Shown: in pieces, positions 34,109 to 43,245 of the stretch | Numbering within the stretch: position 1 is the first letter of the stretch | Layout of the letters: the number at the start of each line of letters is the position of its first letter | Origin: Paenibacillus foliorum | GTDB taxonomy: Bacteria; Bacillota; Bacilli; Paenibacillales; NBRC-103111 | Direction of reading: 5' to 3' | DNA length: 64,000 nt | Assembly (NCBI RefSeq): GCF_013141765.1 | Contig: NZ_WHOD01000049.1 | Coordinates: 124,001-188,000 of the forward strand | The notes under the pieces: generated by a model | Seen by the model: the letters and a program-made list of their open reading frames with translations, nothing else | The model's database searches: none | What the model was told of the DNA's origin: nothing | Made by a program: the position numbers and the translations under genes

Positions 34109-36349
34109 CTACACATCGTTTTTACTAAGCAGTTCAATTTCATGTTCACCTGATGTCACCAGCCCATAAGGCGGAATGATAATATCCCCACTGGCATCCT
34201 TTCGTGCTCCAGCTCCTTCATAATCAATCCATAGGTCCTGCACATAGACGACACCCTTTACCCGACTAATTGCACCATAAATATCACCTTTATACACAGC
34301 ACGACCAAATGGCCAGCCTCGCGACTCGCTTCCTTGGTCCAACGGGTGAAGCAGTCGCTGCAGCTCGCGAATAATCCGTCTGGCTTCCCCCTTCATATGG
34401 GGTTCCATGACTACAACAGCGTGGATAGTGATCTTAATGTATTCCGCTGGAATAACATGAAGCTCCGTGGTCAGAAGCCTATGAAGATCGAGGTGCTCGC
34501 GGACTGTTTGCAGAAACCCCCTACCTGCTTTTGGTTCAGCTGCTTCGCTGTAAGGGACGACAACGACCGTCATTTGAGCGGGAGCCTTGTCCTGCTGCTC
34601 AACCTTCATCCCCGGCTTATAGAGAGGAATGGCCTTCACTCGCGCCACACGAACACCAGGTGTGGAACGTGCAATTGCCTCGTAGTCGTCGCCTGTTACA
34701 GCACGATATGGCGTATGCAGCTCCTGTCTCACGCGCATCTTTGCATCGGCAAGCGTCTCATTCTCCGTCCCCCCTGCAGCAGGAAATGGATTCGTTACCC
34801 GAATGCCCAGTAGCTCGGGCTCATCGGTCACGATCTCTGAAATGAGTCCGTCTTTGACGTTGCCTCTGTGACCTCCGCCGGTTTGCAGCGATAGGATTCG
34901 TACATTGTTGATATCTGCCTTGTGTGGAATGAGTCCCTCTTCGTTATTGCCGAACCTAATCATCCCATTAGCGGTATCCAATACGTAATGCCGATCCTCC
35001 GAGCCAGAGTGGTCGAAGTCTTCGACAGCCGACCAGTCCTCCCACACGAGTTCCTCGGCTCCTGGCATTACCCAACCTATTTGGAGTTGAAAGCTATCCC
35101 TCAAACAGTTCAGTAAACGATCATATTCAAACTCCTGATTGGGTAGTCCGCTGCTTCGACCAAGCCAACGTTCTAATTCAAAATCAGGAGCATAGGAGAT
35201 AAGCCGAATGCTATGGTCACCTGCTGGAGGAATAAGAGCATGGACCCCATTTCCAAACACAAGCCTGACCGATTGACTGTCCTTGTCTCTATGCAGTTCG
35301 TAACATTGATCCTGTGGTCCGCAATCTGCTATATCTATGACTGAATGCCAGTCACGCCAACTGCCCTCGGCATCCCGAACCTGCACCATATTCAACCCAT
35401 AGAAAGGAAGATGGCCTACTATTGTAAATTGCATATCCGCTACGCCAGAGCTGGTGAAGGAGGCGGTCTCGCTCCAAGTTTCTCTCTGTGCAGCTATACC
35501 GGCATTAGCGTGTATTTGTTCAAGCTTGGGCGACAGCTCATAGCCCTCCCGCTCCAGGGTGCAGCAAATCCAGAAACGCCGCTTATCATTCGCGGGGTGC
35601 ACAAGCATTGGCTTCATAGGAGTGGGTAGACGGAACACAAGATGTCCTGTTTGTGATAAATGTACTGTCGAGTCTCGAACCAACTCTACCGGAAGCCAAC
35701 CTTCTCCCTCTTCTGCCCCAAAATATTTCCAGGATACATCTGCAGATGAAATTAACCGAGCGGACCCGTCAGCCAATTTGCCAACAGACACCGGATAATC
35801 TTCAAATAACTTAAGTCCGATGGAAATATCCATTTGCTCTGGCAGCGCTTGATCAAAACCCAGGTACAGCTTGCTGCCACTTCTCGCTTCAGGACCAAAT
35901 GCATAATAGGAAATTCCTGCATGATGATTGGAAGAGGTGTAATCACTTGCTGCTACATCGGTTCGCACGATAATTCTATCCAACTCAGCCGGTACCAGCT
36001 GCAAGGTCTCTACCGTTTCAAAAGGCTGGTCCATCGCCTTTAGCCTCGTCCCCCTCGGCAGTACCTTATGCTGTGCGCTGCCCGAAAAAGTGACATAAGC
36101 TAAAGCAGACTCTGCTTCGAGCAGCTTTATGCCCAACAGCTTCAGAAATTTCCGTTCATTTTTCTCCGTAATCCGATTAAGGTAATACTGTTGAACCTCC
36201 GTCATCCAAGACATCAGCTCAACCAATGTAATACCAGGGTCATGCGCGTTTTCATCGGTCCACTCCGGCAGCAGCTTCGGTATCGCTTTGCGTGCTTCCT
36301 GCACAATCTGGTCGAAAAAGCGATCGTCTAAATTCGGTATCGGCAGCAA
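34109..36349 (-). CDS. baseplate J-like protein (second copy, Afp11/12 region)
   Basis: A 746-aa baseplate wedge protein. The start is set at TTG 36349 with AAAGGAGG 10 nt upstream, giving MLPIPNLDDRFFDQIVQEAR and then WTDENAHDPGITLVELMSWM, the classic opening of the family. Upstream in-frame codons run into a palindromic intergenic repeat and cannot be coding. The C-terminal half has NPFPAAGGTENETLADAKMR and RAVTGDDYEAIARSTPGVRV, the baseplate J core. It pairs with the 1025-aa paralogue upstream to form wedge heterodimers, as gp6 does in T4 (established for the family; inferred here). Confidence 0.9.
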   Translation of the reverse strand: MLPIPNLDDRFFDQIVQEARKAIPKLLPEWTDENAHDPGITLVELMSWMTEVQQYYLNRITEKNERKFLKLLGIKLLEAESALAYVTFSGSAQHKVLPRGTRLKAMDQPFETVETLQLVPAELDRIIVRTDVAASDYTSSNHHAGISYYAFGPEARSGSKLYLGFDQALPEQMDISIGLKLFEDYPVSVGKLADGSARLISSADVSWKYFGAEEGEGWLPVELVRDSTVHLSQTGHLVFRLPTPMKPMLVHPANDKRRFWICCTLEREGYELSPKLEQIHANAGIAAQRETWSETASFTSSGVADMQFTIVGHLPFYGLNMVQVRDAEGSWRDWHSVIDIADCGPQDQCYELHRDKDSQSVRLVFGNGVHALIPPAGDHSIRLISYAPDFELERWLGRSSGLPNQEFEYDRLLNCLRDSFQLQIGWVMPGAEELVWEDWSAVEDFDHSGSEDRHYVLDTANGMIRFGNNEEGLIPHKADINNVRILSLQTGGGHRGNVKDGLISEIVTDEPELLGIRVTNPFPAAGGTENETLADAKMRVRQELHTPYRAVTGDDYEAIARSTPGVRVARVKAIPLYKPGMKVEQQDKAPAQMTVVVVPYSEAAEPKAGRGFLQTVREHLDLHRLLTTELHVIPAEYIKITIHAVVVMEPHMKGEARRIIRELQRLLHPLDQGSESRGWPFGRAVYKGDIYGAISRVKGVVYVQDLWIDYEGAGARKDASGDIIIPPYGLVTSGEHEIELLSKNDV

Positions 36350-36374
36350 TTGATTTACACCTCCTTTTCTTTGA

Positions 36375-36448
36375 CCCTCCCAAACCCTCCCTAGAAGGGA
36401 GGGCCCCAAGGGCTCCGCCCTCTGGACACCCGAAAGTGTTGGGGAGGG
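36375..36448. repeat. GC-rich palindromic intergenic element (REP-like)
   Basis: A 74-bp element with inverted ends (CCCTCCC ... GGGAGGG) contains two internal palindromes, CCCTCCCTAGAAGGGAGGG and AGGGCTCCGCCCT. It lies between the intruding GNAT gene and the second baseplate J gene. I recall similar short palindromic elements dispersed in Paenibacillus-type genomes; only one copy is in this window, so the family assignment is inference. Confidence 0.6.
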
Positions 36449-36539
36449 CTCAGCGGTAGTTCTCCTTGGTTACTTATCTGCTTACATCGCTTTCGTCCCT
36501 ACGGGACACGCTTTACTTGTGTGCTCCCATGAATAATAT

Positions 36540-36992
36540 TCAATCAAATTTCATGATAAAGCCTGTTTTCAAGCCTTGAACAAATCCATTTTTCTCATAA
36601 AATTGATGTATTTCTTCTCTTTTAGATCCGGTCAATAGCATCAGCTTATAACATTCATGTTCTTTAGCTAACTCTATCGCTTTATTTAAAGCCATTCGAG
36701 CAAAGCCTTTTTTTCTAAATTCTTTATGAGTAACAACATTCTCTATTAATCCATAGGGTCTTGCATTTCTAGTCAAATTCTTAACTATTGTCAATACGCA
36801 TGAAGATAGTATCGTTCCTTCTTTCTCTACAACGACGATCTTCATGTACCTATCATTCATTATTTCATCCCATAATTGTTCAAGTTTATCGTCGAAAATT
36901 AAATCAGGATCATGCTCATGCATATGCTTATATAAATTAAGAAGTCCATTTAATTCATTCTGATGAATGAATCGAACCGATACGTCTGACAT
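36540..36992 (-). CDS. GNAT acetyltransferase inserted in the eCIS operon
   Basis: A 150-aa GNAT enzyme ([20 protein letters not shown] at the N-terminus; [20 protein letters not shown] contains the RKKGFA acetyl-CoA loop; [14 protein letters not shown] at the end). It is markedly more AT-rich than its neighbours and interrupts the two baseplate J genes that are adjacent in related machines. Together with the palindromic element beside it, this suggests later insertion. It has no obvious role in the injection machine. Confidence 0.88.
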   Translation of the reverse strand: MSDVSVRFIHQNELNGLLNLYKHMHEHDPDLIFDDKLEQLWDEIMNDRYMKIVVVEKEGTILSSCVLTIVKNLTRNARPYGLIENVVTHKEFRKKGFARMALNKAIELAKEHECYKLMLLTGSKREEIHQFYEKNGFVQGLKTGFIMKFD

Positions 36993-37032
36993 AGGGACAC
37001 CTTCCTGTATATTAATAGGTTAAGCTCACTTC

Positions 37033-40000
37033 CTATATCGCATTAACAACTACTTTATGCTTGCCGCTGATCACGATACCGTGAAGCAGAGGCTCAAGAC
37101 GATTCACGTCCAGCTCGGTTCGGATGCCATCCTCCAACTTTTCAACGGTCATGTAGAGCTTCTCCACGTGGTTAATGGAACGTATCGATTTCAACAAGGA
37201 GTAGAACATCGATAGATGGATCTCCTGCCCAATCTGCCAGCCGGTTCCATCGTAGTTGCCATCCAATGGATCAAGAAACCGTTGCAGCTTCGCTATCGCT
37301 TCCAGCTCAGTAGGTACCACGGCTTCTATTCCCTGCACAGCAACGACTGCAGTAACGGATACTTCAATAAAAGCCGGTTGGATAACTTGAATCCGTTCTG
37401 GCAAAGCAACAAGATTGGAAGCGCGCTTTAATATGTACTTTTCTACCTGTTTTTTCAGCTCTGGAAAAGCAGCCAAGCCCCCCACACCCTCCTGCGGGAG
37501 AATGACTAGTGTAATGCAGCCTATATCTGGCTTAACCATGGCATTGTAGTTGGCTAGACATTTTACCCTGGCAATGTTCGGGTATGCATCCCGCGCTAAC
37601 CACTCGAAATCCTCAGCGGTTACAGCGCGTCCTCGGTGCTTCAACTGCTGTGGGCCGCGGCGCAAGGCCGCCTCCTGCTTTTCCGCATCACAGCCACCTG
37701 CGGCCGCTTCCGGATTAGCTACGCCTCCAACAAAGGCGATTGAATTTTGCAGGTTCACGATCTCTTTTGCAGCTACATTGCCCGTTTTCCCGCCCGTAAC
37801 CTTATAATGAACCTTGATCTGCTCCAGTCCGCCTTTTGGGGGAGCCATGCCATGAATCCCGTTACCGAACCGAATGCGTCCGTATGCTCGGTCTATCGTA
37901 TAATGCCGGTCCTTATCCCCAGAGTCAGCCATGTGTCCTACTGGAAGCCAACGTATCCATAACCGTTGAATATGTCCATCTGAATCCCGAATTATATCCA
38001 TCTCCAGCGTTTCGTGCTCCAGGTGTCGGAGAACTTCTTCCTCTGTCATTGATCCCGTTTCATCGACCCATACCGTTTCTGTTACTACTGGCGTACGGCT
38101 CAATTGGTATTCTGAAGAGATTTCCCCTGCCCTTTGATCAGGATATTCATTATGGATCGTTTCTTGTTGAACGGCAGCAACCGTGTTTAAGTACATTCCA
38201 TTAACTACAGGCATCGCATAGACTCCTGAACGGTCATCATACTTGCTGTCACGATTTACTACCCTAATCCAATAGCCTTCTGTACCAAAAAGCAGCTCAT
38301 TAGCAAAATCAACGGGTCCCGCAAACTGTACCGTACCACTTCGAGTCAAACCATTCGTATCATCCATAACCTTCATAGTCGACCATGCCGAGCCATCCCC
38401 ATTGTTACTCGCTTTCCGATACTGCCATTCCATGAGGGGAATATCCAGCTCTGTAATCCTTTGCTGCTGAACAGATATGTAAATGGAAATAGGCCCCTTA
38501 ACAGGCGGAACATGAAATCCTAAATACAAAGACGGATAATCTCCCTCCAAGTGGTAAAAAGGGGCAAATGTACCTGAGTGTCCCCGACTCTGAGCCGTCC
38601 TGTCGACAAAGTTTGTATTGTTTAATGTAAAGCAGCGCCGCAGCGGGTAGTTCCGATCCACAAACTGGTAGGTCAGCTTCACTTCCTCAATCCAAGGTGA
38701 GAGGTACACGGGCTCTGCCGAATATAAATTTTCGAGATGCAGAATACGAACCCGAATCCAATAGCTCAACTGTGAATTAACGAATGCTTCTTGTAAATCC
38801 TGTGGGCAGCGAAAAGTTACTTCCTTACGCTGTATTTCGTCCCCTGGATGGTAGAACAACCGCTCCGCTTCTTTGCCAACATTTAACCGCACCCATGCGC
38901 TGCCGTTCCAATATTCCCATAACACCTCTGCAATAGAAACGGTTGGGACATTGCGTTTTTCAAATTTGGACTTTTTCATAACCAGCTTCCAGTCCACCGG
39001 TTGTTCAAGCTCTGCTTGGAAACGGTTCGCAACAGCCTTAAGTCCAAATGATAATGTAATCAGCCCATCCAGCTTACTAAGCGCTTCACGACTCGATATA
39101 TAGAAGGTTCCGTATGGAGCAAACATGTCGCCAAAAGGATAAAATCCATTAGGATCAGCCTGAACATCATTATAGAACATTACGTCAGGAGCGATGCCGC
39201 CTCTATTTAAATAGTCCTCATAATCGGTTTTCACGGAAATTCGGTCCAGCTCCACATGCTCATCAGCCAAAGTAGGAACACTGCTCTGAGAAGAGCGTTT
39301 CATTCGACACTGGATCCAGCGACCCGAAATACCCGACAGCTCACTTTCCACAAGCTCGCCCAATTGTGATTTATAAAGAACTATACGATTCCCCTGGGCC
39401 TCTACGCGGTCAAACAAGGTCCAGCCGCTTTCCGAGGCATACCGCCACTCGGTTTGCACCGGATTAGCTAACTGCTCACAGAGGGCGTTATCATCGAATC
39501 TTCTAAGAGAATGTCCAACCTCAAGCTCAATACGTGCTGTCTCATTCAAAAGAAACAATTCACCATGCTCCATATACAGTACGTGTTCCTGCAAATTATC
39601 GGCTTCCCGCAGTTCGAACAGAGCAGTCGGGGAGGCTATGCCTTCATTGGATGCTGCAGTGAAGGATTCGGGAATACGCACGATCATATCGTGCTTCTTG
39701 CTCGACAAAAAGACGGCTGTCAGCATAGCTGGTGTCAAAAGCACCGCACGTTCCGTTTCGAACAGCACTTCACCTTCAGTACCTGCTGCCATTGCTTGCG
39801 TACCCGCTGGAATGAGTACCGGCTCAACTACACCCGCATTCAACCGAAACGTTAAAAATGCGCTAGCCGGTCGCGCCGGAAGCAGTGAAACGTCCAGAAA
39901 ATTCATAAAGGCAATAAAGTTTTTCATCGGAACCCGGTTGAGCCTCTTAATGTTTTCCTGAAACATCTCAGCAAACAATAAGAACAGCGCGGTACCTGGA

Positions 40001-40110
40001 TCAGGATCTTCCGGAGTGAAACGCCATTCCGGCGTATAATAGGGCGCCATTTCCTTCATACGGGCAATCAAATCCTGAATATCGCTTGTATCAATTTTGG
40101 GAGGCTGCAT
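37033..40110 (-). CDS. baseplate J-like protein (Afp11/Pvc11-type wedge protein)
   Basis: A 1025-aa putative baseplate assembly protein. The opening (KIDTSDIQDLIARMKEMAPY, then WRFTPEDPDPGTALFLLFAE) is typical of the large wedge protein. The middle is beta-rich, carrying repeated QAELEQPVDWKL-type sheets. The J core near the C-terminus contains ANPEAAAGGCDAEKQEAALR and HRGRAVTAEDFEWLARDAYP. GGGGGTGG precedes ATG 40110. It follows gp25 by about 100 nt, as in the Afp/PVC gene order. It would link the spike hub to the sheath initiation ring. Confidence 0.92.
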   Translation of the reverse strand: MQPPKIDTSDIQDLIARMKEMAPYYTPEWRFTPEDPDPGTALFLLFAEMFQENIKRLNRVPMKNFIAFMNFLDVSLLPARPASAFLTFRLNAGVVEPVLIPAGTQAMAAGTEGEVLFETERAVLLTPAMLTAVFLSSKKHDMIVRIPESFTAASNEGIASPTALFELREADNLQEHVLYMEHGELFLLNETARIELEVGHSLRRFDDNALCEQLANPVQTEWRYASESGWTLFDRVEAQGNRIVLYKSQLGELVESELSGISGRWIQCRMKRSSQSSVPTLADEHVELDRISVKTDYEDYLNRGGIAPDVMFYNDVQADPNGFYPFGDMFAPYGTFYISSREALSKLDGLITLSFGLKAVANRFQAELEQPVDWKLVMKKSKFEKRNVPTVSIAEVLWEYWNGSAWVRLNVGKEAERLFYHPGDEIQRKEVTFRCPQDLQEAFVNSQLSYWIRVRILHLENLYSAEPVYLSPWIEEVKLTYQFVDRNYPLRRCFTLNNTNFVDRTAQSRGHSGTFAPFYHLEGDYPSLYLGFHVPPVKGPISIYISVQQQRITELDIPLMEWQYRKASNNGDGSAWSTMKVMDDTNGLTRSGTVQFAGPVDFANELLFGTEGYWIRVVNRDSKYDDRSGVYAMPVVNGMYLNTVAAVQQETIHNEYPDQRAGEISSEYQLSRTPVVTETVWVDETGSMTEEEVLRHLEHETLEMDIIRDSDGHIQRLWIRWLPVGHMADSGDKDRHYTIDRAYGRIRFGNGIHGMAPPKGGLEQIKVHYKVTGGKTGNVAAKEIVNLQNSIAFVGGVANPEAAAGGCDAEKQEAALRRGPQQLKHRGRAVTAEDFEWLARDAYPNIARVKCLANYNAMVKPDIGCITLVILPQEGVGGLAAFPELKKQVEKYILKRASNLVALPERIQVIQPAFIEVSVTAVVAVQGIEAVVPTELEAIAKLQRFLDPLDGNYDGTGWQIGQEIHLSMFYSLLKSIRSINHVEKLYMTVEKLEDGIRTELDVNRLEPLLHGIVISGKHKVVVNAI

Positions 40111-40214
40111 GCATCCACCCCCTCTCTGTCCGCTTTTTCATGTTCTATGCTTCATCCTCTTACCAGTAAAATGGAATACTTACTAAAATACGAATGCTAA
40201 CCAGAGAACCTCAT

Positions 40215-40616
40215 TTAATTGGAGCCTTCATGGATGTAGAAAGGATATACCTGATTGAACAAGTTATTCGTAGTACGCACCAAATATCGGATTTCGATAT
40301 TAACCCTGCCATGCTCGTTTGGATCCAGAACCGCGTTAACTTCCACCTCATGTACACGAGGCTCCCACGTTCTTAGCGCTCCTTTGATACTACTCTCCAA
40401 AAGCCGCAGAGTGGTATCATCCGTCTGTCCGAACACAAACTCATTCACTTCACAGCCAAAATCTGGACGCATAACCCGCTCCCCTTGTGAAGTGCCAAGA
40501 ATGATCCGGATGGCTTCCGCTATATCCTCTTCGTATTCCGACAAACGGACGCGCCCTGTAGCTTTGTCCACTTGTATGGGGAATTTCCAGCCTCGCCCGA
40601 GAAAAACCTCCGTCAT
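40215..40616 (-). CDS. gp25-like baseplate wedge protein (Afp9-type)
   Basis: A 133-aa GPW/gp25 family protein. ATG 40616 has AGGAGG 9 nt upstream, giving MTEVFLGRGWKFPIQVDKAT; the 17 extra residues of the longer frame are excluded. The family signature GTSQGERVMRPDFGCEVNEF is intact. In contractile tails this protein initiates sheath polymerisation at the baseplate. It lies between the spike gene and the large J gene. Confidence 0.95.
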   Translation of the reverse strand: MTEVFLGRGWKFPIQVDKATGRVRLSEYEEDIAEAIRIILGTSQGERVMRPDFGCEVNEFVFGQTDDTTLRLLESSIKGALRTWEPRVHEVEVNAVLDPNEHGRVNIEIRYLVRTTNNLFNQVYPFYIHEGSN

Positions 40617-40724
40617 TGGTTTGACCCTCCTAAGAGTATTGCTATGCAAAACTTGCTTCGTATGCATTTGCTAGACCTTCGCCGGGAATATAGACCCCCT
40701 AAATATGAGCTGCGTTGGCCCGTT

Positions 40725-41450
40725 TTAATTTATTTTGACCATACTGCCTTTGATGTTAATTATCCCATCGGATTTTATATCAAGGGAAGCTCCTGCCTTC
40801 AACGCCATGGTAGCCGAAGCCTCGATATTGACCTGCGTAGATTTGATCTTAATTTCCTTTGTGCTTTCAATGCTCACATCGCCCTTGGCATTCAGCTTGA
40901 TGGTAGAGCTGCTGCTTTTTATCGTAATCTCATTGGCAGAGCCGCCTTTGATTTGTATGGAATTGTTGCCGCTTTGTTCTTTAATGTCGATGATATCCTG
41001 CTTATCTGAAAAAACAATCGTCTGACCCTTCTTCGTCTTGATCGTTACTTTGCCATCCGAGTCATTATCATCAAACTCCAGCTCATGCCCTGCCCGCGAC
41101 TTAAACTTACGAAGGTCGTTCTTATCATTCCCTGTGGGAGAAGGCTGCTTCGTGCTCCAAAGCGTACCGATTACAAAAGGCTGGCGAATTTCGCCCAAAT
41201 GGAACGCAACCAGCACCTCATCCCCAACCTCTGGAACAAACAAGCTGCCCCGGTCATTACCTGCCATTAAGGTAGCGATTCGAACCCAATCTGTCTCGGT
41301 CTCCGCCTCTCGTAAAGGCAGCTTAAGCTTGACTCTGGCAAGCCCGTCAGGATCTTTATTATCAGTTACTACCGCTACCATGACCCCATTAATTTTAGGA
41401 AAAACAGGCTCAGACATACCGCGGAACATAAACTCTGGATAATTCATCAT
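40725..41450 (-). CDS. gpV-like spike protein (C-terminal half of a VgrG/Afp8-type spike)
   Basis: A 241-aa protein with an OB-fold gpV domain (MVAVVTDNKDPDGLARVKLK, GSLFVPEVGDEVLVAFHLGE, QPFVIGTLWSTKQPS). It ends in a repeated beta-helix (SIQIKGGSANEITIKSSSST, KEIKIKSTQVNIEASATMAL) that forms the trimeric needle. The start overlaps the hub gene's stop by four bases (ATGA), with GGAGG 9 nt upstream, so hub and spike are translationally coupled. In Afp/PVC the two are one polypeptide; here they are split. Confidence 0.93.
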   Translation of the reverse strand: MMNYPEFMFRGMSEPVFPKINGVMVAVVTDNKDPDGLARVKLKLPLREAETETDWVRIATLMAGNDRGSLFVPEVGDEVLVAFHLGEIRQPFVIGTLWSTKQPSPTGNDKNDLRKFKSRAGHELEFDDNDSDGKVTIKTKKGQTIVFSDKQDIIDIKEQSGNNSIQIKGGSANEITIKSSSSTIKLNAKGDVSIESTKEIKIKSTQVNIEASATMALKAGASLDIKSDGIINIKGSMVKIN

Positions 41451-42541
41451 ACCGCATTTCCTCCCAGCTGGAATCGGGTTACATAGCCGCTCTCATCCAC
41501 AATATGTGTAGTCGCAATGATGTAGTAAGGTTGATTAAGCTTGGTTCCGACCCCTCCGAGCTTCATGTAGCGTCCGGCGCGTATTTCAGGAATACCGACG
41601 CATTCTCCAAGGCCGCTTACAAGCTGCATAGAACGCTTATTCAAAATGGCTTCGGCATGCGTTTTGGCTTCACTTGCTGAATCAATGTTCGTATATACAT
41701 GTTCGATATAACTGCCCTGAGCTTTCATAATATCTTTACCGGTTTTGGAATTCGAGCCCAGCTTGGTGACTGAAGTAGCCTTCGATTCAACTACCTCTAG
41801 CTTTTTGTTATCCCATCCACGCACGCATACTTCCGTAATCTGATCGGCAATGTTCATGTCAATGGAGAGGGCTCGGATAAAGGTCCCCCATTCCAGAGTG
41901 ACAACAGGTGTCATCTCAGTTAGCGGCTTGCGAAAATAAAGTGTTTTGCCGACTACAAAAAAATCGTAATTGACCAGATCAGCCAAATATTGAATAAAAT
42001 GATAATCGTCAATCTGATTCTGTGAAACCGTAATGTATTCGGTGGTAGTATCGTCTACCTGCGGCTTGGCGCCGTGAGCTTGCGCGATCTCCTTAACAAT
42101 GTCACTGTATTTTTTCTTCGCCCATGATTTGGACTTGGAGCCCTTCATCATTAAGTAGGAAAGATCCATCCCTCTAATAATCAGGCTTGGCGTATCATCC
42201 TCAGAGAAATCAGCAACCACGGAGGTTATATAGCCTTGAAAAACTAAAGTAAGCTTATCCAGATAGCCTAGCTTAATATCCACCGCCTTGCCTAACACAA
42301 ACACTTTATCCAGCCACAAAAAATCACGTTTTACTAAATCAAAAGCATTCGTCACACGAAAGGAAAAAGAATCTGCCGTCCCTTGAATACTGTTGTCTAC
42401 CTTTAGGCTGGACACGGCGATTTCATCCGAAATTTTAGTGCCATTCACCGAAATTTCAAAAGCAGGGGCGAAAAAGTCATTGTACTTCTTTGCCAAGCTA
42501 TCCGTCGTATAAGTAGAGGAATCCAGTTTAAGATCTGCCAT
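41447..42541 (-). CDS. gpD-like tail hub protein (N-terminal half of an Afp8-type spike)
   Basis: A 364-aa late-control-D family hub. AFEISVNGTKISDEIAVSSL opens the first hub domain; TLVFQGYITSVVADFSEDDT and SLIIRGMDLSYLMMKGSKSK follow; LVSGLGECVGIPEIRAGRYM is the typical C-terminal barrel motif. It forms the trimeric hub joining tube and spike. It starts 4 nt after the LysM gene and overlaps the spike gene by 4 nt, so the three are tightly coupled. Confidence 0.93.
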   Translation of the reverse strand: MADLKLDSSTYTTDSLAKKYNDFFAPAFEISVNGTKISDEIAVSSLKVDNSIQGTADSFSFRVTNAFDLVKRDFLWLDKVFVLGKAVDIKLGYLDKLTLVFQGYITSVVADFSEDDTPSLIIRGMDLSYLMMKGSKSKSWAKKKYSDIVKEIAQAHGAKPQVDDTTTEYITVSQNQIDDYHFIQYLADLVNYDFFVVGKTLYFRKPLTEMTPVVTLEWGTFIRALSIDMNIADQITEVCVRGWDNKKLEVVESKATSVTKLGSNSKTGKDIMKAQGSYIEHVYTNIDSASEAKTHAEAILNKRSMQLVSGLGECVGIPEIRAGRYMKLGGVGTKLNQPYYIIATTHIVDESGYVTRFQLGGNAV

Positions 42542-42545
42542 ATGA

Positions 42546-43172
42546 TCACTCCAACCTCGGTACAGTTACTCTACGTCCCGACTGCAATTTGAGCGGGTTA
42601 TCTATCCCATTGGCACTAGCGATCTCGCGCCACAGACCCGGGTTCTCATACTCTTGGGCAGCAACCATCCACAGCTGCTCTCCTTGCTTCAGAGTCTTCT
42701 GCTTGGTACGGTCGGCGGATTCACGGGGAATATCCTGCAGCTGTTCCTTTTTGCTATGCCATGATTTGAAGGAAACCTTTAATGTCGCACGAACCGGAAT
42801 CCCAGAATCCAGAAACATCGTGAAGCGTTGATTTACTTTTTCCACGACGCCTTTGAAATCAAGGGACCCCCAAACAAACCGGCACACCGGCGGAGCGTGA
42901 AGGCCTTTCTCGACATCCAACAGTCCGGAAATTTTCTTCGTATATTCTCGAACATCCGTACCTTTTTCATAAGTATCAAAAAATATATCCATCGTTAAGG
43001 AGGTTGTACCGCCACTGACAAATTGCCCAATCGGCATCGAAAGGCCGGGAACCGGATCCCATGAGTAGCTGTTGCTCGTATCGAGCGAGTATTCATTGGG
43101 GTTGAACAGTACCTCGACTGTCTCCTTGCTGGTTCCTTTGTCAACGATGATCATTGCTTTTTTAAGCGCCAT
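42546..43172 (-). CDS. LysM-domain tail protein (Afp7/Pvc7-type)
   Basis: A 208-aa protein. The N-terminal part (MALKKAMIIV, VEVLFNPNEYSLDTSNSYSW) is the eCIS/T4 gp53-like tail domain. The C-terminal LysM motif reads LKQGEQLWMVAAQEYENPGL and WREIASANGIDNPLKLQSGR. ATG 43172 is chosen on family resemblance and the AAAGGAG 13 nt upstream; the extra residues of a longer frame have no ribosome site. In contractile tails it stabilises the baseplate around the hub. It is followed by the hub gene after 4 nt. Confidence 0.9.
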   Translation of the reverse strand: MALKKAMIIVDKGTSKETVEVLFNPNEYSLDTSNSYSWDPVPGLSMPIGQFVSGGTTSLTMDIFFDTYEKGTDVREYTKKISGLLDVEKGLHAPPVCRFVWGSLDFKGVVEKVNQRFTMFLDSGIPVRATLKVSFKSWHSKKEQLQDIPRESADRTKQKTLKQGEQLWMVAAQEYENPGLWREIASANGIDNPLKLQSGRRVTVPRLE

Positions 43173-43245
43173 TGGCGATTCAACTCTCCTTTCGATCATA
43201 TCCGAATTGATAAGTTTTCAGCCGAGCTGAACCGCGATGAACCTA

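Noticed and set aside
36350-36409. N-terminal extension of the second baseplate J protein
   Set aside because: The extra codons run into the palindromic intergenic element and lack a ribosome site; TTG 36349 has one and matches the family start.
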